A model generated the notes under the pieces. That model searched no databases. It saw only the letters and a program-made list of their open reading frames with translations, and was not told where the DNA came from. From NCBI GenBank assembly GCA_037127255.1, contig JBANSL010000004.1, positions 24,497,967 through 24,561,966 of the forward strand: a stretch of DNA of 64,000 nt, read 5' to 3'. A program made the translations under genes and the position numbers. Within the stretch, counting starts at the first letter, position 1; every line of letters begins with the position of its first letter. The DNA comes from Persicaria tinctoria (taxonomy: Eukaryota; Streptophyta; Magnoliopsida; Caryophyllales; Polygonaceae). Shown piece by piece: positions 11,471 to 22,949 of the stretch.

Positions 11471-12995
11471 GTTACAATTTGTTCTATTAAGAATCAATTT
11501 GTTCGATTAGGTTGCAATTTATTCAATGTGGTTTTGAATAATCACATCAATTAAGCTAAAATTTGTTTGATTAGGTTGCAATTTAGGGAGAGAAGCACCT
11601 AATGGTTTTAATTTATATTTCTGAGAAATGCAAGTTTATTTCTTTTAGGTGATGCCAAAAATTATGCCTCTGCTGATGCAGTCAACAAGGCGAGACATCA
11701 TATCACATAGCAGATAGATTTATGGCTGTCCGAGTGCCAGGACACTGGTAATTGCTAGCGCTCAATTACACGAAAAGTTCTTATCAATTGCATTTTCCAT
11801 TTTTCCCTGCATAAGGCCAAATTTTACCTATCGATTTCGATGCCTATATATGTTCTCATATTGCATAAGGCCAAATTTTATATCATTCCCTTGTGTTCGG
11901 AGAGTGGTGATCAATCACAGCTTCAAGTTCATTTGCTGAGATGATAATTAGCTAAATAATATTTGTTGGTCGGTTCCTCTTGTCCATCATTTTGGGGTGA
12001 AACTGATGTGTTTGGCACCTGAAGATTTGTTTATTTCCGAAATCGCGATCAGCTGGTGAAAAATCTGTCATCTTTGAAGTCTTCAAAAGGGTCCTAAAGG
12101 GCGTTTAAAATTTCATCTCCACAAAGGCTTTATTTCTCCTTTGAGGAATCAATAAATGCTGCAGTGTTGGCTTTCTTTCTGTTATGATCAATTGATCAGT
12201 TCTAGGATGTGGTTTTGGTTATAGAGATTGAGCACCTTAAACACGATCACGAGCCATCTTAGTTGTTGCTGCTGAATCCTACCTCAAGATGGATGACAAA
12301 TTGACGACCCTACCTCAAGATGGATGACAAATTGACGGCCCTGCAGAACGTGATCAAAGAAGTCAATTTGGTATGACTGTTGAATCCTACCTCAAGATGG
12401 ATGACAAATTGGCAGTAAATCATGATGATTGTGCTTGACTTTGCGCGCTATTTGGAACAATCATCATTTTCTTCTATTTTGTGCAGGCATTGGCTGCTTT
12501 GCAAAGGGAAGAAAAGGAAACACGCGGGAGAAATCTGCCTTGAATAAGGTAAACAAAGACATTACTGAAAATAGAAGAGGGGAGGAGGTATCAAGTAGTT
12601 CAGAGTCCCCCAGGTATGCCCAATAGTTTCAATATGCTCAGTTTTTGTCTGAGAAGTAATAAGAAAGTGAGGTTCTGTAATAGAACTCCGTCTCAAATCA
12701 TTGACTGTCCAAATTGTTCTCTTAAAAAGAAATCTGTTGAGAAGAAACATCTTTTCACAATAGCAGTCAGTATTGGTATGAATTACTTCTCCTTTGTTTC
12801 TCAAATTGTTTTTAGTACAATTTGCAGTTGTTTCTCAAATTCTTTACACAAACGTCTCTCTCCGTTTTCATTTGGTTATGCCTGCATATTATTTCTGGTC
12901 TTTGATTCCGTGAAGAATTTACTAGTGTAATGTGTCGGTAGAGATGAATCTAATTACTAGTGTAATTATTTATGTGGGTCAATATTAATTATATG
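11471..12995. other. Non-coding interior of the 5-kb TIR element
   Basis: T-rich, intron-like sequence. A 22-bp phrase ('acctcaagatggatgacaaa' plus two bases) is repeated three times at about 12280, 12310 and 12390, partly in tandem. An open stretch at 12483..12560 (…ALAALQREEKETR…) could be a decayed exon, but no family is recognised. Confidence 0.4.
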
Positions 12996-13361
12996 TGCAG
13001 TTGTGCAACTGTGAAGTGCATTTGTGCACCTGTGAAGTGCATTTGTGCAACTGTGAAGTGCATTTGTGCAACTGTGAAAATAAAATTGTAATGTGCAGTT
13101 GTGCAACTGTGAAGTGCATTGTGCAACTGCGAAGTTCATTTGTGCAACTGTGAAGTGCATTTGTGCAATTGTGAAGTGCATTTGTGCAACTGTGAAAATA
13201 AAATTGTAATGTGCAGTTGTGCAATTGTGGAGTGCAGTTGTGGAACTGTGAAGTGCAGTTGTGCAACTGTGAAGTGCATTTGTGCATATGTGAAGTGCAT
13301 TTGTGCAACTTTAAAGTGCAGTTGTGCAACCGTAAAGTGCAGTTGTGCAACCGTAAAGTAG
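12996..13361. repeat. 21-bp minisatellite (tgtgcaactgtgaagtgcatt)n
   Basis: Units of about 21 bp (TGTGCAACTGTGAAGTGCAT plus one base) repeat across about 365 bp. They are grouped into a higher-order unit ending 'gaaaataaaattgtaatgtg' that occurs at least twice (to about 13096 and about 13214). Because 21 is a multiple of three, both strands stay open (for example CNCEVHL repeated). These frames are repeat artefacts. Decayed single units ('gtgcat', 'tgtgcaaa') trail to about 13670. Confidence 0.85.
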
Positions 13362-13720
13362 GATACAAATGTACAAATTTAAACTAAATTGTGCAAAACT
13401 AAGTTACAATTGTGCAGATTTAGAATAAAATTGTGCAAAAGTAAGATCATAATGTGCATGAATAAGACAAAAGATTTGCTTTTGAAATCGATGTTTTAAT
13501 TTATTTATTTTTTACTTTTGAGAGTTTGGGTTCACCTCTCGCATAATTTAGGTTGATAGATGTGATTTTGAAATCGATTTTTTTACGTATAACAATTTCA
13601 AATTAAAGTGCATACTTAAGGTTAAGAAGTGCATAATTAAGGTTTAAAAGTGCATAACTAAGATTATAATGTGCATGCTTAACAATTTGGGATTGATGTG
13701 TTCTTGTTTATAATATAACC

Positions 13721-13787
13721 TATGTGGGATTCGAACCCACATCTTTGTGCATACGCACGTCGCTCTTCTAATTGAGCTAATAGGTCA
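13721..13787 (-). pseudogene. tRNA-like sequence (degenerate anticodon arm)
   Basis: The minus strand begins GACCTATTAGCTCAATTAG and ends GGGTTCGAATCCCACATAGG plus TT. It has a 7-bp acceptor stem (GACCTAT with ATAGGTT, one G-T pair), a D stem (GCTC with GAGC) and a perfect T arm (GTGGG-TTCGAAT-CCCAC) holding a consensus B box. The segment between the D and T arms is two bases short and forms only GTGC-GTAT-GCAC, so no normal anticodon loop exists. I call it a tRNA relic or tRNA-derived sequence, not a working tRNA gene. No CCA is encoded. Confidence 0.6.
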
Positions 13788-14028
13788 CAAAAATTTAAGG
13801 GTAAATTGAGGGTTTAAGGCCATTGAGGAAGCACTTTCCTTCTGAGACCAGCAAATCCTAGCTAACAGTGAAGTATTAGCCAAGAAAAGGGCTTAAGGAA
13901 TCTAATTGTCAAGGAATCTGATTGTCAACATGCTCCCTACCCTTTCCATTTTCATGTACAAGAAAGGAAAATAAACAATCCTAAGAAATAGAGTGAATGC
14001 AAAATGCAAAATATGCAGCAAATGCATA

Positions 14029-14067
14029 TGGAAATCATACCTCCAAACGCGAATCAGAGATAAGGAA
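14029..14067 (-). repeat. Direct duplication, copy 1 (exon-edge-like)
   Basis: The phrase 'ggaaatcatacctccaaacg' followed by 'cgaatcagagata' occurs here and at 15522..15560 with about one difference in 33. On the minus strand both read ...GCGTTTGGAG|GTATGATTTCC, a good splice-donor context. Confidence 0.7.
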
Positions 14068-14450
14068 AAGACTAACAAACAACACATGTTTCTGAAATAC
14101 TCTTAAGATTACAGAAATAATTGACTTGTATGTAGTAGCTTGTTCAGCCTTGTAAATATTATATGTGCTCAACATGAATACATGTTCAACAAGAATAAAG
14201 GATAAATCAATGAATCTTACACATATATGATATCTCTATTCATCCTTGTGTTTGTTTTCTGCATCTCTAGTATGAATTTTGTCAGTGATCCGTTCTCACA
14301 ATTACCTCAGTCAACTCCTTACATTTTTTCGTATCATTTCCCTCTCACTAAGAAGTAAGAACAGATGAAACAATGAACCTCCCAAATAAAACAACTCATC
14401 AGTGCTGTTAAAACCTGAATCTTAACTATGAGATTCTATGATCAGAAAGA

Positions 14451-15071
14451 TTACGAGTCATAGATCTGAACATGATCAATTATAAACCCATGAATTTCGC
14501 TACTTCCTCCCCATTGTGATCTTGGATCTGGGGTAGTAATCTGCACACTTAGTGGTATTGCCATCTCATTTGATTGGCCTGAAATACAAAGCACACCAGT
14601 ATCATCTTGTTCCCAGTATACCTCAACCATGATTCCTCTAGGGTTCTCTGTGGATTCTGTCCCTGGAATTCCCACAAACTGGGCTTCAATAGGGATCTGT
14701 GCATTAAAGCAACACGAGATAATGAAAACATTAGAAAACGTTTTAATGTTGCTTTTACAGCAAACCGATGTATATTTCATATTAGGTTTCATCAAGAGCT
14801 CCTGTATATTCAGTTGCAGTGAGATATCATATCTCAAAAATGAACAAGCTATCAAGTATAGTGTTTCATTATATGGACTTGCCAGAACTGAAGCCCCGGA
14901 TGATGTCACAGTCAGTGTTGCCATTCTTTCCTTAGCGGCAACGCTGTCAAGCTCTGCTTGTCTTGCAATGTTGAGAAATACTTCTTCCAGAGTAGTGAGA
15001 CCGAGTTGGATGTCTATTATGCCAAGTTCACTTTGTCTAGCTTGAACCTCAGCAAAGAAATCATGATGCAT
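14451..15071 (-). pseudogene. ABC transporter A-family (ABCA2-like) C-terminal fragment
   Basis: The minus strand encodes the C-terminal end of a plant ABCA half-transporter. It begins FFAEVQARQSELGIIDIQLG, then LTTLEEVFLNIARQAELDS, which is the region just after the second half of the nucleotide-binding domain. After an unspliced intron with acceptor ...TGCACAG|ATCCC near 14702 it reads IPIEAQFVGIPGTESTENPR, then GIMVEVYWEQDDTGVLCISG. Order and spacing fit Arabidopsis-type ABCA2. The intact protein would be a membrane transporter with a cytosolic ATPase. Walker A, Walker B and all membrane segments are absent, so this is a captured 3' fragment. It lies inside the TIR element 10965..15994. 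A leader-like region upstream (15530..15870) may come from the same or another gene. Confidence 0.75.
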
Positions 15072-15933
15072 ATGTGATCAGGAGAAAATAAGGAGATATG
15101 AACTATGAACTGGGTTAAACAAGAGTAGCGACTCTTACTGCTAAAAGCTCCTCCTTTTTATTAGGAATCACAAAAGTAACAAATGCTTTGCTCTCCTCTT
15201 TAGGCACCACATTAAAATGATGAGACAAGATTTGCAGAAGAATTGAGATTCTGAGGATAAATTACTCTCAAGAAATGTTCAAATTTCTGATGTCCAACAT
15301 ACTGATTTAAAGAACTGCTTTACAGCTTCTTGATAATTGGTATGGGTAACATCTCCATTGGCATTAGTGTTTCCACCAAAGCTCACATTAGCAAGATTAA
15401 GAATGAACCAACCAAGCAATTAAATCGGGAAATAGAAACCCTAGGCGTAACTGGATTGAAAACAGATGCTGCTAATTTAATTGAAGAACAAAAAACAAAA
15501 TTGACCATAAGCTAGGTTGATGGAAATCATACCTCCAAACGCGAATCAGAGATAGGGAAATTCAATTAGCAGAAGGAGATTTGATTAGAGATATGGAAAT
15601 TTGGAATTCGGTTCTAGAAGACGAAGTAGAGGGGAAACCGAAAGTCAATGGAAGTGGACGGCGATGGGAGGCGCTGGGAGTGGACGGCGGTGTTGGTTGT
15701 GGCTGGTGGTCGGCAGGAGTGCGGGATGGTGGCGCAGGTGAAGTGGCGGTGGCACTGCTCGCTTAGGGATTCGGAGAAGAGAACGGCGAGAGATCCGACG
15801 ATGGGAGAGGGCGGTGGAGACTGGAGAGAGACGAATATGATTTGGAACGATAGAGGGGAAAGGTTAGGGGCCGGGTTCAGTTGTTTTAATTGGGTTTAAA
15901 ATCAGGTCCGGGTCCGGTTTTTCATTAAAATAC
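15072..15933 (-). other. Intron- and leader-like sequence upstream of the ABCA2-like fragment
   Basis: No coding domain is seen. The minus strand from about 15870 to 15530 looks like a 5' leader ending in GCGTTTGGAG|GTATGATTTCC (possible donor at 15530). 15640..15860 is G-rich on the plus strand. 15522..15560 duplicates 14029..14067. It may represent the promoter and leader of the captured gene fused to its 3' exons, or a second captured gene. Confidence 0.4.
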
Positions 15934-15991
15934 AAAATTTTACACGTTAAGCAAATTTTACACGTTAAGGATGTTTTACATTTTAAAGCTT

Positions 15992-15994
<3 letters not shown>
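15934..15994 (-). repeat. Right terminal inverted repeat of the 5-kb element
   Basis: Reverse complement of the left repeat, ending ...AAAGCTTCCC at 15994 directly against (TA)n. Confidence 0.75.

Positions 15995-16071
<77 letters not shown>
15995..16071. repeat. (TA)n microsatellite, right of the TIR element
   Basis: About 77 bp of nearly perfect TA repeats starting exactly at the element end. It continues the microsatellite at 10748..10964 once the 5-kb element is removed. Confidence 0.95.
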
Positions 16072-16075
<4 letters not shown>

Positions 16076-16629
16076 CATATATACTATAAAACAAAAAAAA
16101 TTATTGTAATCCATTATCGAGCTATTGATAGTTAATGATATTTCTATACAAAATAAATTTTTCATTGATCAAAATGAAAATTTAAAACCATTAGTGTGTA
16201 AGGGCATTCCATTGAACAAAGTTAAATTTACCATAACTTTATGGTAAATTTGAGGACGATTTAGAAACAAAACAAAATAAGTCAAAGTCCATAGCAGTAA
16301 CTCAATAAGTAAATACAAGTTACCCCACATCATTTCAAGTTTTAACAACTTGGCATCACAACGGCGAACAAAAACAAATAGCAGTTCTACATGACAGCAT
16401 GACAACAAAGAGCACAAAAACAACAAGGAGCAGCCCAGCATGACAACACCATTGCAGGTTTGCAGAGTTGTAGCAGCAAAAAGCAATATGTAAACGCAGC
16501 AGCCAGCGGCAATAGCACAGCAACATCACGTAGAAATGTAGAATCTTACTCTTCTTCTTCCTCCAAAGATTCAACTTCTACACAATATATAATAAACATC
16601 TAAATATTATAATACAATCTAGGTATATA
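16072..16629. other. Non-coding DNA downstream of the hAT transposase
   Basis: AT-rich with CA/GCA-rich patches (16330..16510). On the minus strand this is 3' of the transposase end. No domain is recognised. Confidence 0.4.
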
Positions 16630-18850
16630 CTAAATATCTTCTAACAAATAAAATAAGACAACTAATTTGTGTACTATAAATAAAATCTTACCACCGTATC
16701 CATTCAACCCATTTTGAGTGGTCACTAGTGCTTCCACATTTTTTGGTAAAAAAGAGCTTCTCCATTTGCTTAGAATTCTTCCTCCCATGCTAAAATTTGA
16801 TTCTGAAGCAACCGAAGTTATTGGAATAGCCAATATATCTCTAGCCATAGAGGAAAGCGGGAAGAATTCTCTTTCTAAAAGTTTAGCACATCAAGCTTCA
16901 TTGTAATAGGGTAGGCTTTCTTTCCCAAATAAATATCAACTTCTGAAATACTAACTTGATTGAGAGAAACAAATTCCTATGTTATTCAAAGATAAATGTT
17001 AAATATAAGCAATCTTATAATGATTAATGAATGACAACAAAAAAACAAGTTGATTTAAAACAAGCTGATTTCAGCTACTGAATAGATAGACAAAAGAAAA
17101 GAGCATACATAATTAATCATGATATTCAGAATAACAAACAGTGACATACTGACATATATTAAATGGAGTACAATTCAGAATAAGATATACAAACAGTTGA
17201 AGGCACATAATTAATCATGATGTTCAGAATATGAAATATTGGCATATATAAATAGAGTACAATCCAGAATAACAAACATACCTCCAGTCCATCAAGATCA
17301 TCAAATCCACCCAACTCATCATTTCGTGCACTAACTGGAGTAGCCCCTGCACCTCCACAAGCTGAATAAAGTTCGTCAAACTGAAGCTCCACTTCCTTAG
17401 TCATTCTTTTACCCTCGATGCTTCCATGTTGTTTGCTTAAAGCAAATAGCACAAACCTCAACTTAAATCTTGGGTCCAAAATAATCGCAAACTTTAGAAT
17501 AGGCACGAAGTCTGCCCAATACTTGTCGAACTTTTCTAGCATATGAAACGCTGCTTCACTCATATCGATGTCACTGCAAACAGCTATGCTCTCCAGACGG
17601 CTATGAATCTTCCATACTTGAGGAAAGAATAAATTTGTAGTTGGATATTCACTTCCCGAAAACATTTCAGTAACTGCATTCAATGGCTCTAGCAAATTGC
17701 ATATCTTCTCAACTTTAGCCCACTCACTAGTGCTTAAAATATAATCAGAACCACCATCAACTCCAGTAAAATAAAATTTTATCGCATTGCGATATTTGAG
17801 AGCTTTATCCAACATGATGTAGGTAGAATTCCACCTAGTCGGCACATCCAACGACAACTTAGCTGACATCGGCACTTCAAAGCTCTTAACACACTCGACA
17901 AACTTCTGTATCCTTTTCAATAGATCCCACTATGTAACGAACACCATCTCTAACTTTAGCCACGAGCGGTTTAATCAGATGCAATCCATATTTAACCACA
18001 AGATTCAAAATATGAGCAGAACATCGAATACGACCATATTTGCCTCCACATACCATGTCCTTGAACACTCCTTGTTTCAAGATAGATATCATTTTATCAT
18101 TATTGGTGATTTTGTGGCATTATCAAGAGTCAAAGAAAATACGTTCTTCTCAATTCCCCGTTCCGAAAGTGCTTTTCTCATCTCTTGAGCTAATTCAAAT
18201 CCACCATGCGGAAGGGGACAATGAGGAAAGCAAAGGACCTTGCTGTGAATCTTCCAATCTTCATCAATGTACTGGGTAGTGAGACACATATAACCTTTAG
18301 TGTTTATTGAAGTCCACAAATCAGATGTGCAACATATCCTTCCAGGAAGATCTTTCAACACCTTCTTTAGGGAAGCTTTCATTTCATTATGAACCACTAG
18401 ACAATCCCTCTTTGCTGTATTCCTGGATATTGGTTGAATCTGATCATTCAGACATGTATGCAATTTCCTATTTCTTGGATGTTCAATCCAAGAGAAACTA
18501 TACCCATGATCTATGATAGCCTTAGCTAGCGGCCTTCGATACTCAAACTAATCAATTTGCTTGCCTCGAGTCTCCTTGTTGTACTCAACACATCGAGTTA
18601 AGTGTCTATGAAGATTTGTTGTCCCGGTCTGCCCATCACTATTATATTTGGTGACTTTGCAATGCATACAAACAACCAGCACTACACCCGAAGGTTGAGC
18701 CTCAAGACTATAGTTATTCCAAACTACTGAATGTTTCCGCTTTCGGCATTTTTCTATTTCTTTAGCATCTTCTTCTTTAATTTGGCAATCAATATCTTCC
18801 TGAATTTCTCTCACGAGTTCAAGTTCACCCATTGCAGAATTTTCAGCCAT
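16630..18850 (-). pseudogene. hAT (Ac-like) transposase, decayed
   Basis: Nearly the whole hAT transposase can be followed on the minus strand. The BED zinc finger lies at 18850..18550 (VVCMHCKVTKYNSD with HRHLTRC). A TAG at about 18552 is followed in frame by EYRRPLAKAIIDHGYSFSW. The catalytic N-part follows (ICCTSDLWTSINTKGYMCLT; first catalytic Asp in SLTLDNAT). A frameshift near 18090 leads to CSAHILNLVVKYGLHLIKP. Another near 17900 leads to the DVPTRWNSTY block and LDPRFKLRF. The C-terminal dimerisation region near 16960..16630 ([27 protein letters not shown]) has a Trp-to-TAG change. The enzyme would cut and paste hAT DNA in the nucleus. Two frameshifts and at least two nonsense codons make this copy inactive. 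Confidence 0.85.
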
Positions 18851-19545
18851 TGAAGATGTTCTTGTACCTAGAAATTTAGAAAAGATATATTGTAAGTTGT
18901 AACTAACTCAAAAATCTGAACAACAATAGCGATTAACAAGAAGCAATTAACATGAATTCATTAACAAGAAGCCTAAAAAGATAACAATAGAGCAAGCTAT
19001 TGAAGCACCAGAGTTCTCCAATCAAGTTGTTGAAGCATTAGATTTCAAAAGATAACAATATAACTGGTATATGACATAATCGTTCAGAAAAGAGGTCTCC
19101 ATGAAGACCGACTACATATTCGGAACAAGAACCAATCAAGTTGTCGAAGCACCAAAATTTTTTGAAGCAACAAGAACCAATAGGAGCCATTACAGATTCG
19201 AAATTACAGATTCGGTAGAGGTGATAGCAAGAAGCCATTACAGATTCGGAATACTTACCTTCAGTAGGAGATTCGGACAAGGAAATGGTATCTTCTTTCT
19301 CCATGAATACCGACTACAGACTACAGTGGAGTTGCAGCAGGAGGGACGAGTTGCAGCAGAGATGGGCGGTGGCGGTGGCGGTGGCGGTCGGACACTCGGA
19401 CCGGACGGGTGGGGGTCGACTGGTGCAGTAGCAGCGGGACTGTGCGGACGGGGCTCAAATCGCTAGTCGTTGTTGTCGGTTGCTGTCGCTAGGGTTGTTT
19501 CAATTGGGAACTTTGGGTTGTTTCAATTGCTAGCCGATACAGACC
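18851..19545. other. Non-coding DNA upstream of the hAT transposase
   Basis: Contains a small duplication of 'ccattacagattcggaat' variants (19185..19250) and a GGC-rich stretch at 19360..19450. On the minus strand it could be the transposase leader. No other gene is supported. Confidence 0.4.
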
Positions 19546-20434
19546 TAGACGTGGCCACGAGTCCGACCCGCCGGGTCTACAACCCGGGGAGGGAGACCCG
19601 TCGGGTCGGCGGGTCAAACTGCCGGGTCGGCCACGTGGCACCAAATCGGGTACCCAACGGGTTTTGCGGGTCGACCCGCCGGGTCAACCATTTTTTTATA
19701 AAAAAAAAACTTGTTTTAAACCCAAAATAAAACTCAACTCAAGTCTTTCACCACACTTTTGAAATGGAAAGATTTAAGGTTGACAAAACATGGTATGTGG
19801 GAAGATATATATATATATATATCTTCATTCAACTCCCATCATTTCATCACACTTTAGATGTGGAAAAGAAAAGGTTGGATTGTGGGAATGACAAATAGGG
19901 TATGAGGATCTATATATAGAGAAAATAGAGGTATATAGCCCACTTTCGATGTGGGACAAAAATATGAGATATGAAAGAAAATGTGAGAAATTGATGTTTC
20001 GACGAATCAAATTATGAAAACTATTTTACCTAGCAATTATGAAAGAAATTATATCATAAAGACATGATGTAGTTTCTACCCTTGTTCTTGTCCCACATTG
20101 AAAACTAGAGGAAAGGGGGAAGGTGCTAAGTCTATAAAAGGAGAAGCATTGGGGTTCATTTATCTCACATTGTCATTGCATATTAGTTTATGTAATATTA
20201 TGAATTATTCTAAGAATAATTTATATAATTTACATAATAATTATAAATTTATTTTATTAAAAATAAATTTTTCAAAAAAAAATATTTTAAATTGGCAGGT
20301 TGACCCGGCGGGTCGAATCGGGTCGGACCCGCTGGGTCACGAGTTATCTTTTCCCCGACCCTAACTCTTACCCTCAACTCGAGCCGACCCGTGGACCCGT
20401 GACCCGCCCGACCCGTGACCCGTGGCCATGTCTA
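19546..20434. mobile_element. Non-autonomous hAT element, 889 bp
   Basis: The left end TAGACGTGGCCACGAGTC and the reverse complement of the right end TAGACATGGCCACGGGTC differ at two of 18 bases. Flanks TACAGACC (19538..19545) and TATAGACC (20435..20442) form an 8-bp target duplication with one mismatch, diagnostic of hAT. Both ends carry GACCCGCCGGGTC-type palindromic repeats. The interior is AT-rich and has no transposase. 'tcaaccatttttttataaaa' near 19684 and 'agatatatatatatat' near 19802 are low-complexity patches. Confidence 0.85.
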
Positions 20435-20601
20435 TATAGACCCATTTCATTTTTTTTTACCATTTTATTTTTCTTACTTTTATATTTCGCTCCTATAGTT
20501 TTCTATCTTCCCTCCTTAAATTTCATTCCCTCCCAATAAATTGCATTCCCTCCTCAAATTCTATCTTGCCTCTTATTTTTATTTCCTCTTACTTAATAAT
20601 C

Positions 20602-20653
20602 AAACCCTAAACCCTTAACCCTTAACTCTAAACCCTAAACCCTAAACCCTAAA
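20602..20653 (+). repeat. Interstitial telomere-type repeat (CCCTAAA)n
   Basis: About seven units, several exact CCCTAAA and others CCCTTAA or CTCTAAA, read head to tail. CCCTAAA is the complement of the usual plant telomere repeat TTTAGGG. It lies 168 bp from the end of the small hAT. Confidence 0.85.
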
Positions 20654-21720
20654 TGAATTTTATATCATCTACTTAAATACTTAATAATCAAACAATATTA
20701 CGAGAATATGAATATATGAAATTATGAATTATGAATATATGATAGTTGTATAAGTTGTATTCGTAATTTTATATTACTTTCTTTTCCAAATTTTGATGAG
20801 GGATGAAAGGAATTCTTTAAATGCATCGAATATTCGAATCCATCAAATATTCTAATTCATCGAATAATTGGAGATGAATTTATATATGAGGTTTAAGGTA
20901 ATCTTTTTTAGTTATTTACATATAGGCAATAATTTCTTTACTTTATCATAACTTAAGATTAACTCACAAAGGAATCGGTTTACTAGATTACTCAAAACTC
21001 CAAAAGTCATCAACTCATAATATATTCATATAGATTGATGTAAATCATTACTCGTTTACTCATTTAATGATGAATGATCGACTTGAATTCAAAATTCTCA
21101 TTTGTCACTAATAAAAGATGAGTACAATGAGGATATTATAAGTTGAATCATATACGTAGTGAAATTTATTTTGAAAACTACTTTTTTAAAGACACAAATA
21201 ACAATATAATAACGTGAATTATATTTTAGATAGGGAATCAAGTATGATTTTGATAACAATATATTGCCAAATTTCAATGACGTTAATGATTAATAGAATG
21301 AGCTTACCAACCGCATGGATGAATTTTTTTTAAATGAAGTTAATATGTTTAATATTAGATAAATATTATGTTAAATCATAAAACATATCCATAAAGATTG
21401 TAAAATTTTAAAAATAAACTAAATATAATATAAATTAACTAAACATATTATAAATTTCTTAGATATAAAGGATAAATATTAGAAAATTCTTATAATAGAC
21501 ATTTTATAGGATCGTTATAATCGCAAAAAAAAGATCGGGATCGTTTTTCCATTTTTAGATCGTAGGATCATCGGAATCGTAGGATCGAATCGAGTTTTTA
21601 ACAACATTGGAGCTTACGAGCCAATGAGTAGATTATATATTGAATCATATTTAATTTTACTAAAATACTTTTTGAAATACATAAATAACATGAATTACAT
21701 ATTCGATACAATAAAATTGA
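20654..21720. other. AT-rich sequence without recognisable genes
   Basis: Low-complexity, AT-rich DNA. Around 21510..21600 'gatcg' recurs ('aagatcgggatcgtttttcc', 'agatcgtaggatcatcgg'), a small local repeat. No coding signal is visible. Confidence 0.45.
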
Positions 21721-22060
21721 TTACCCGAAAGTCCCGAACGAACATGATTTAACATATCAATCCAAGTGATTAAAAGTTTAAAACAAATGTAGACCTCACC
21801 CGCTTCTACTTGAAACCTGAATGAGACCGACCAGAGTACCGACCCGAAAGAGACCAACCCGATTCTGACCGAAAACTCGAATGGGTCCAGCCCGATTCTA
21901 ACCGAAACCCAACCAATCTGAATTTCATTTTAACCGAATCCAACCCGACCCAACATGACCAAGATCGACACTGAAATTTTGACCCGAGTTGACCCGACTC
22001 ATTAGTGCCCGACCCAAATGTGATCGACCCGAACTCGACTGTATGACGCGAATTGCCAGC
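21721..22060. repeat. GACCCGA-rich subterminal tract, right
   Basis: Irregular repeats of GACCCGA, AACCCGA and GACCGAAA. They end beside the proposed hAT terminus (…AATTGCCAGCTCCA, 22064). Confidence 0.6.
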
Positions 22061-22159
22061 TCCAGTAAAAACCCAACACCTAATATTATCTACTGTTTTT
22101 CATTACGTTCAACGAGATTGATGTAATTTTCGACAATTCGGTGTTTTGGTTTTTCTCCG

Positions 22160-22259
22160 TCTCTCGGGCCATTCCGTAGTTATGTTGTAAAAAGTTAAAA
22201 GGACATCGGCGAAAATATGTAATTTTTGTCTTGACAATAGACGAAAAGTATCTTATCAT
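22160..22259 (-). repeat. Dispersed repeat, copy 2 (inverted relative to 6692..6787)
   Basis: The reverse complement aligns with 6692..6787 over about 95 bp, including 'tctattgtcaa(a/g)acaaaaatta' and 'acaacataa(t/c)tacg(a/g)aatgg'. Confidence 0.55.
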
Positions 22260-22439
22260 TAGACTCTCCCTATAACAAATTATTGCGTACTAAATTAACT
22301 TTTTTTTGTAAATTCGTAGGAGAAAATAGTTAAAATAAAATTTAATAAAATAAAGTTGTCTTAAAGATGTAAATTATATATTAAAATTGGCACTGTGAAT
22401 TGAGTTTTTTTTACAGTGGGCAAAAAGTAGGAGAATTAT

Positions 22440-22880
22440 TCTATGGCTAACGCAGAATCCTGCCATGATCATCCCGAAGGATGATGGAATACAATTCCTT
22501 GTTAAAAGGAATAGTCGATCTATTACAAATGATACCATTTCTAGCTATATAATCAACTACTCTATTGGCTTCTATGTAGCAATGACTAAACGCTATTGGA
22601 TTCTCTGTAGCAAATTATTGCGTACTAAATTAACTTGCTTCATCTTTGATCGCCTTGATTAGCACTTGGTTGTCTCCTTCAATGATGATTTTCCTAAGGC
22701 CTATTGAAGACCTAAACAGGCCCCTTCAGCATCTGCTGTAAAACTGTATCTTTCCTAGTTTTCAGATAAATAAAACTATCAATTATATTACAATTGGAGT
22801 CCCAGATGACTCTCCCACTCGACAAAAGCCAGTGGAGCTAACAGAGTCATCTACATTAACAAAGCCATCTGCATTGTGAA
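22440..22880 (-). pseudogene. RNase H-like (RVT_3) fragment of a retroelement
   Basis: In minus-strand order the blocks are GFVNVDDSVSSTGFCRVGES (about 22860..22800), TADAEGACLGLQ (about 22735), RKIIIEGDNQVLIKAIKDEA (about 22695..22635) and, after a gap, CYIEANRVVDYIARNG (about 22585..22535). These are the strand and helix blocks of the plant LINE-type RNase H domain, which normally follows reverse transcriptase and degrades RNA in RNA-DNA hybrids. Stops and frame changes separate the blocks. It is convergent with the L1 fragment starting at about 22950. A decayed stand-alone RNase H-like host gene is less likely. Confidence 0.6.
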
Positions 22881-22949
22881 TTGATATTGACATAATTGTG
22901 AAAGGTGGAGTGGAGTATAAGATAAGATTAATCATCTAAAATGACTCAT

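Larger units (their letters stand above)
13362..14450. other. Non-coding interior of the 5-kb TIR element
   Basis: Decayed minisatellite units run to about 13670 and a tRNA-like sequence lies at 13721..13787. From 13800 to 14450 is AT-rich DNA that, on the minus strand, would be downstream of the ABCA2-like fragment (3' UTR-like). 14029..14067 duplicates 15522..15560. Confidence 0.45.

Noticed and set aside
12985..13368. Cysteine/histidine-rich repeat proteins on both strands, or a CRISPR-like array
   Set aside because: 21-bp tandem repeat with no unique spacers, in a plant genome; openness follows from a period divisible by three.
13721..13787. A functional nuclear tRNA gene
   Set aside because: The D-to-T interval is too short and no five-base-pair anticodon stem with a seven-base loop can be formed.
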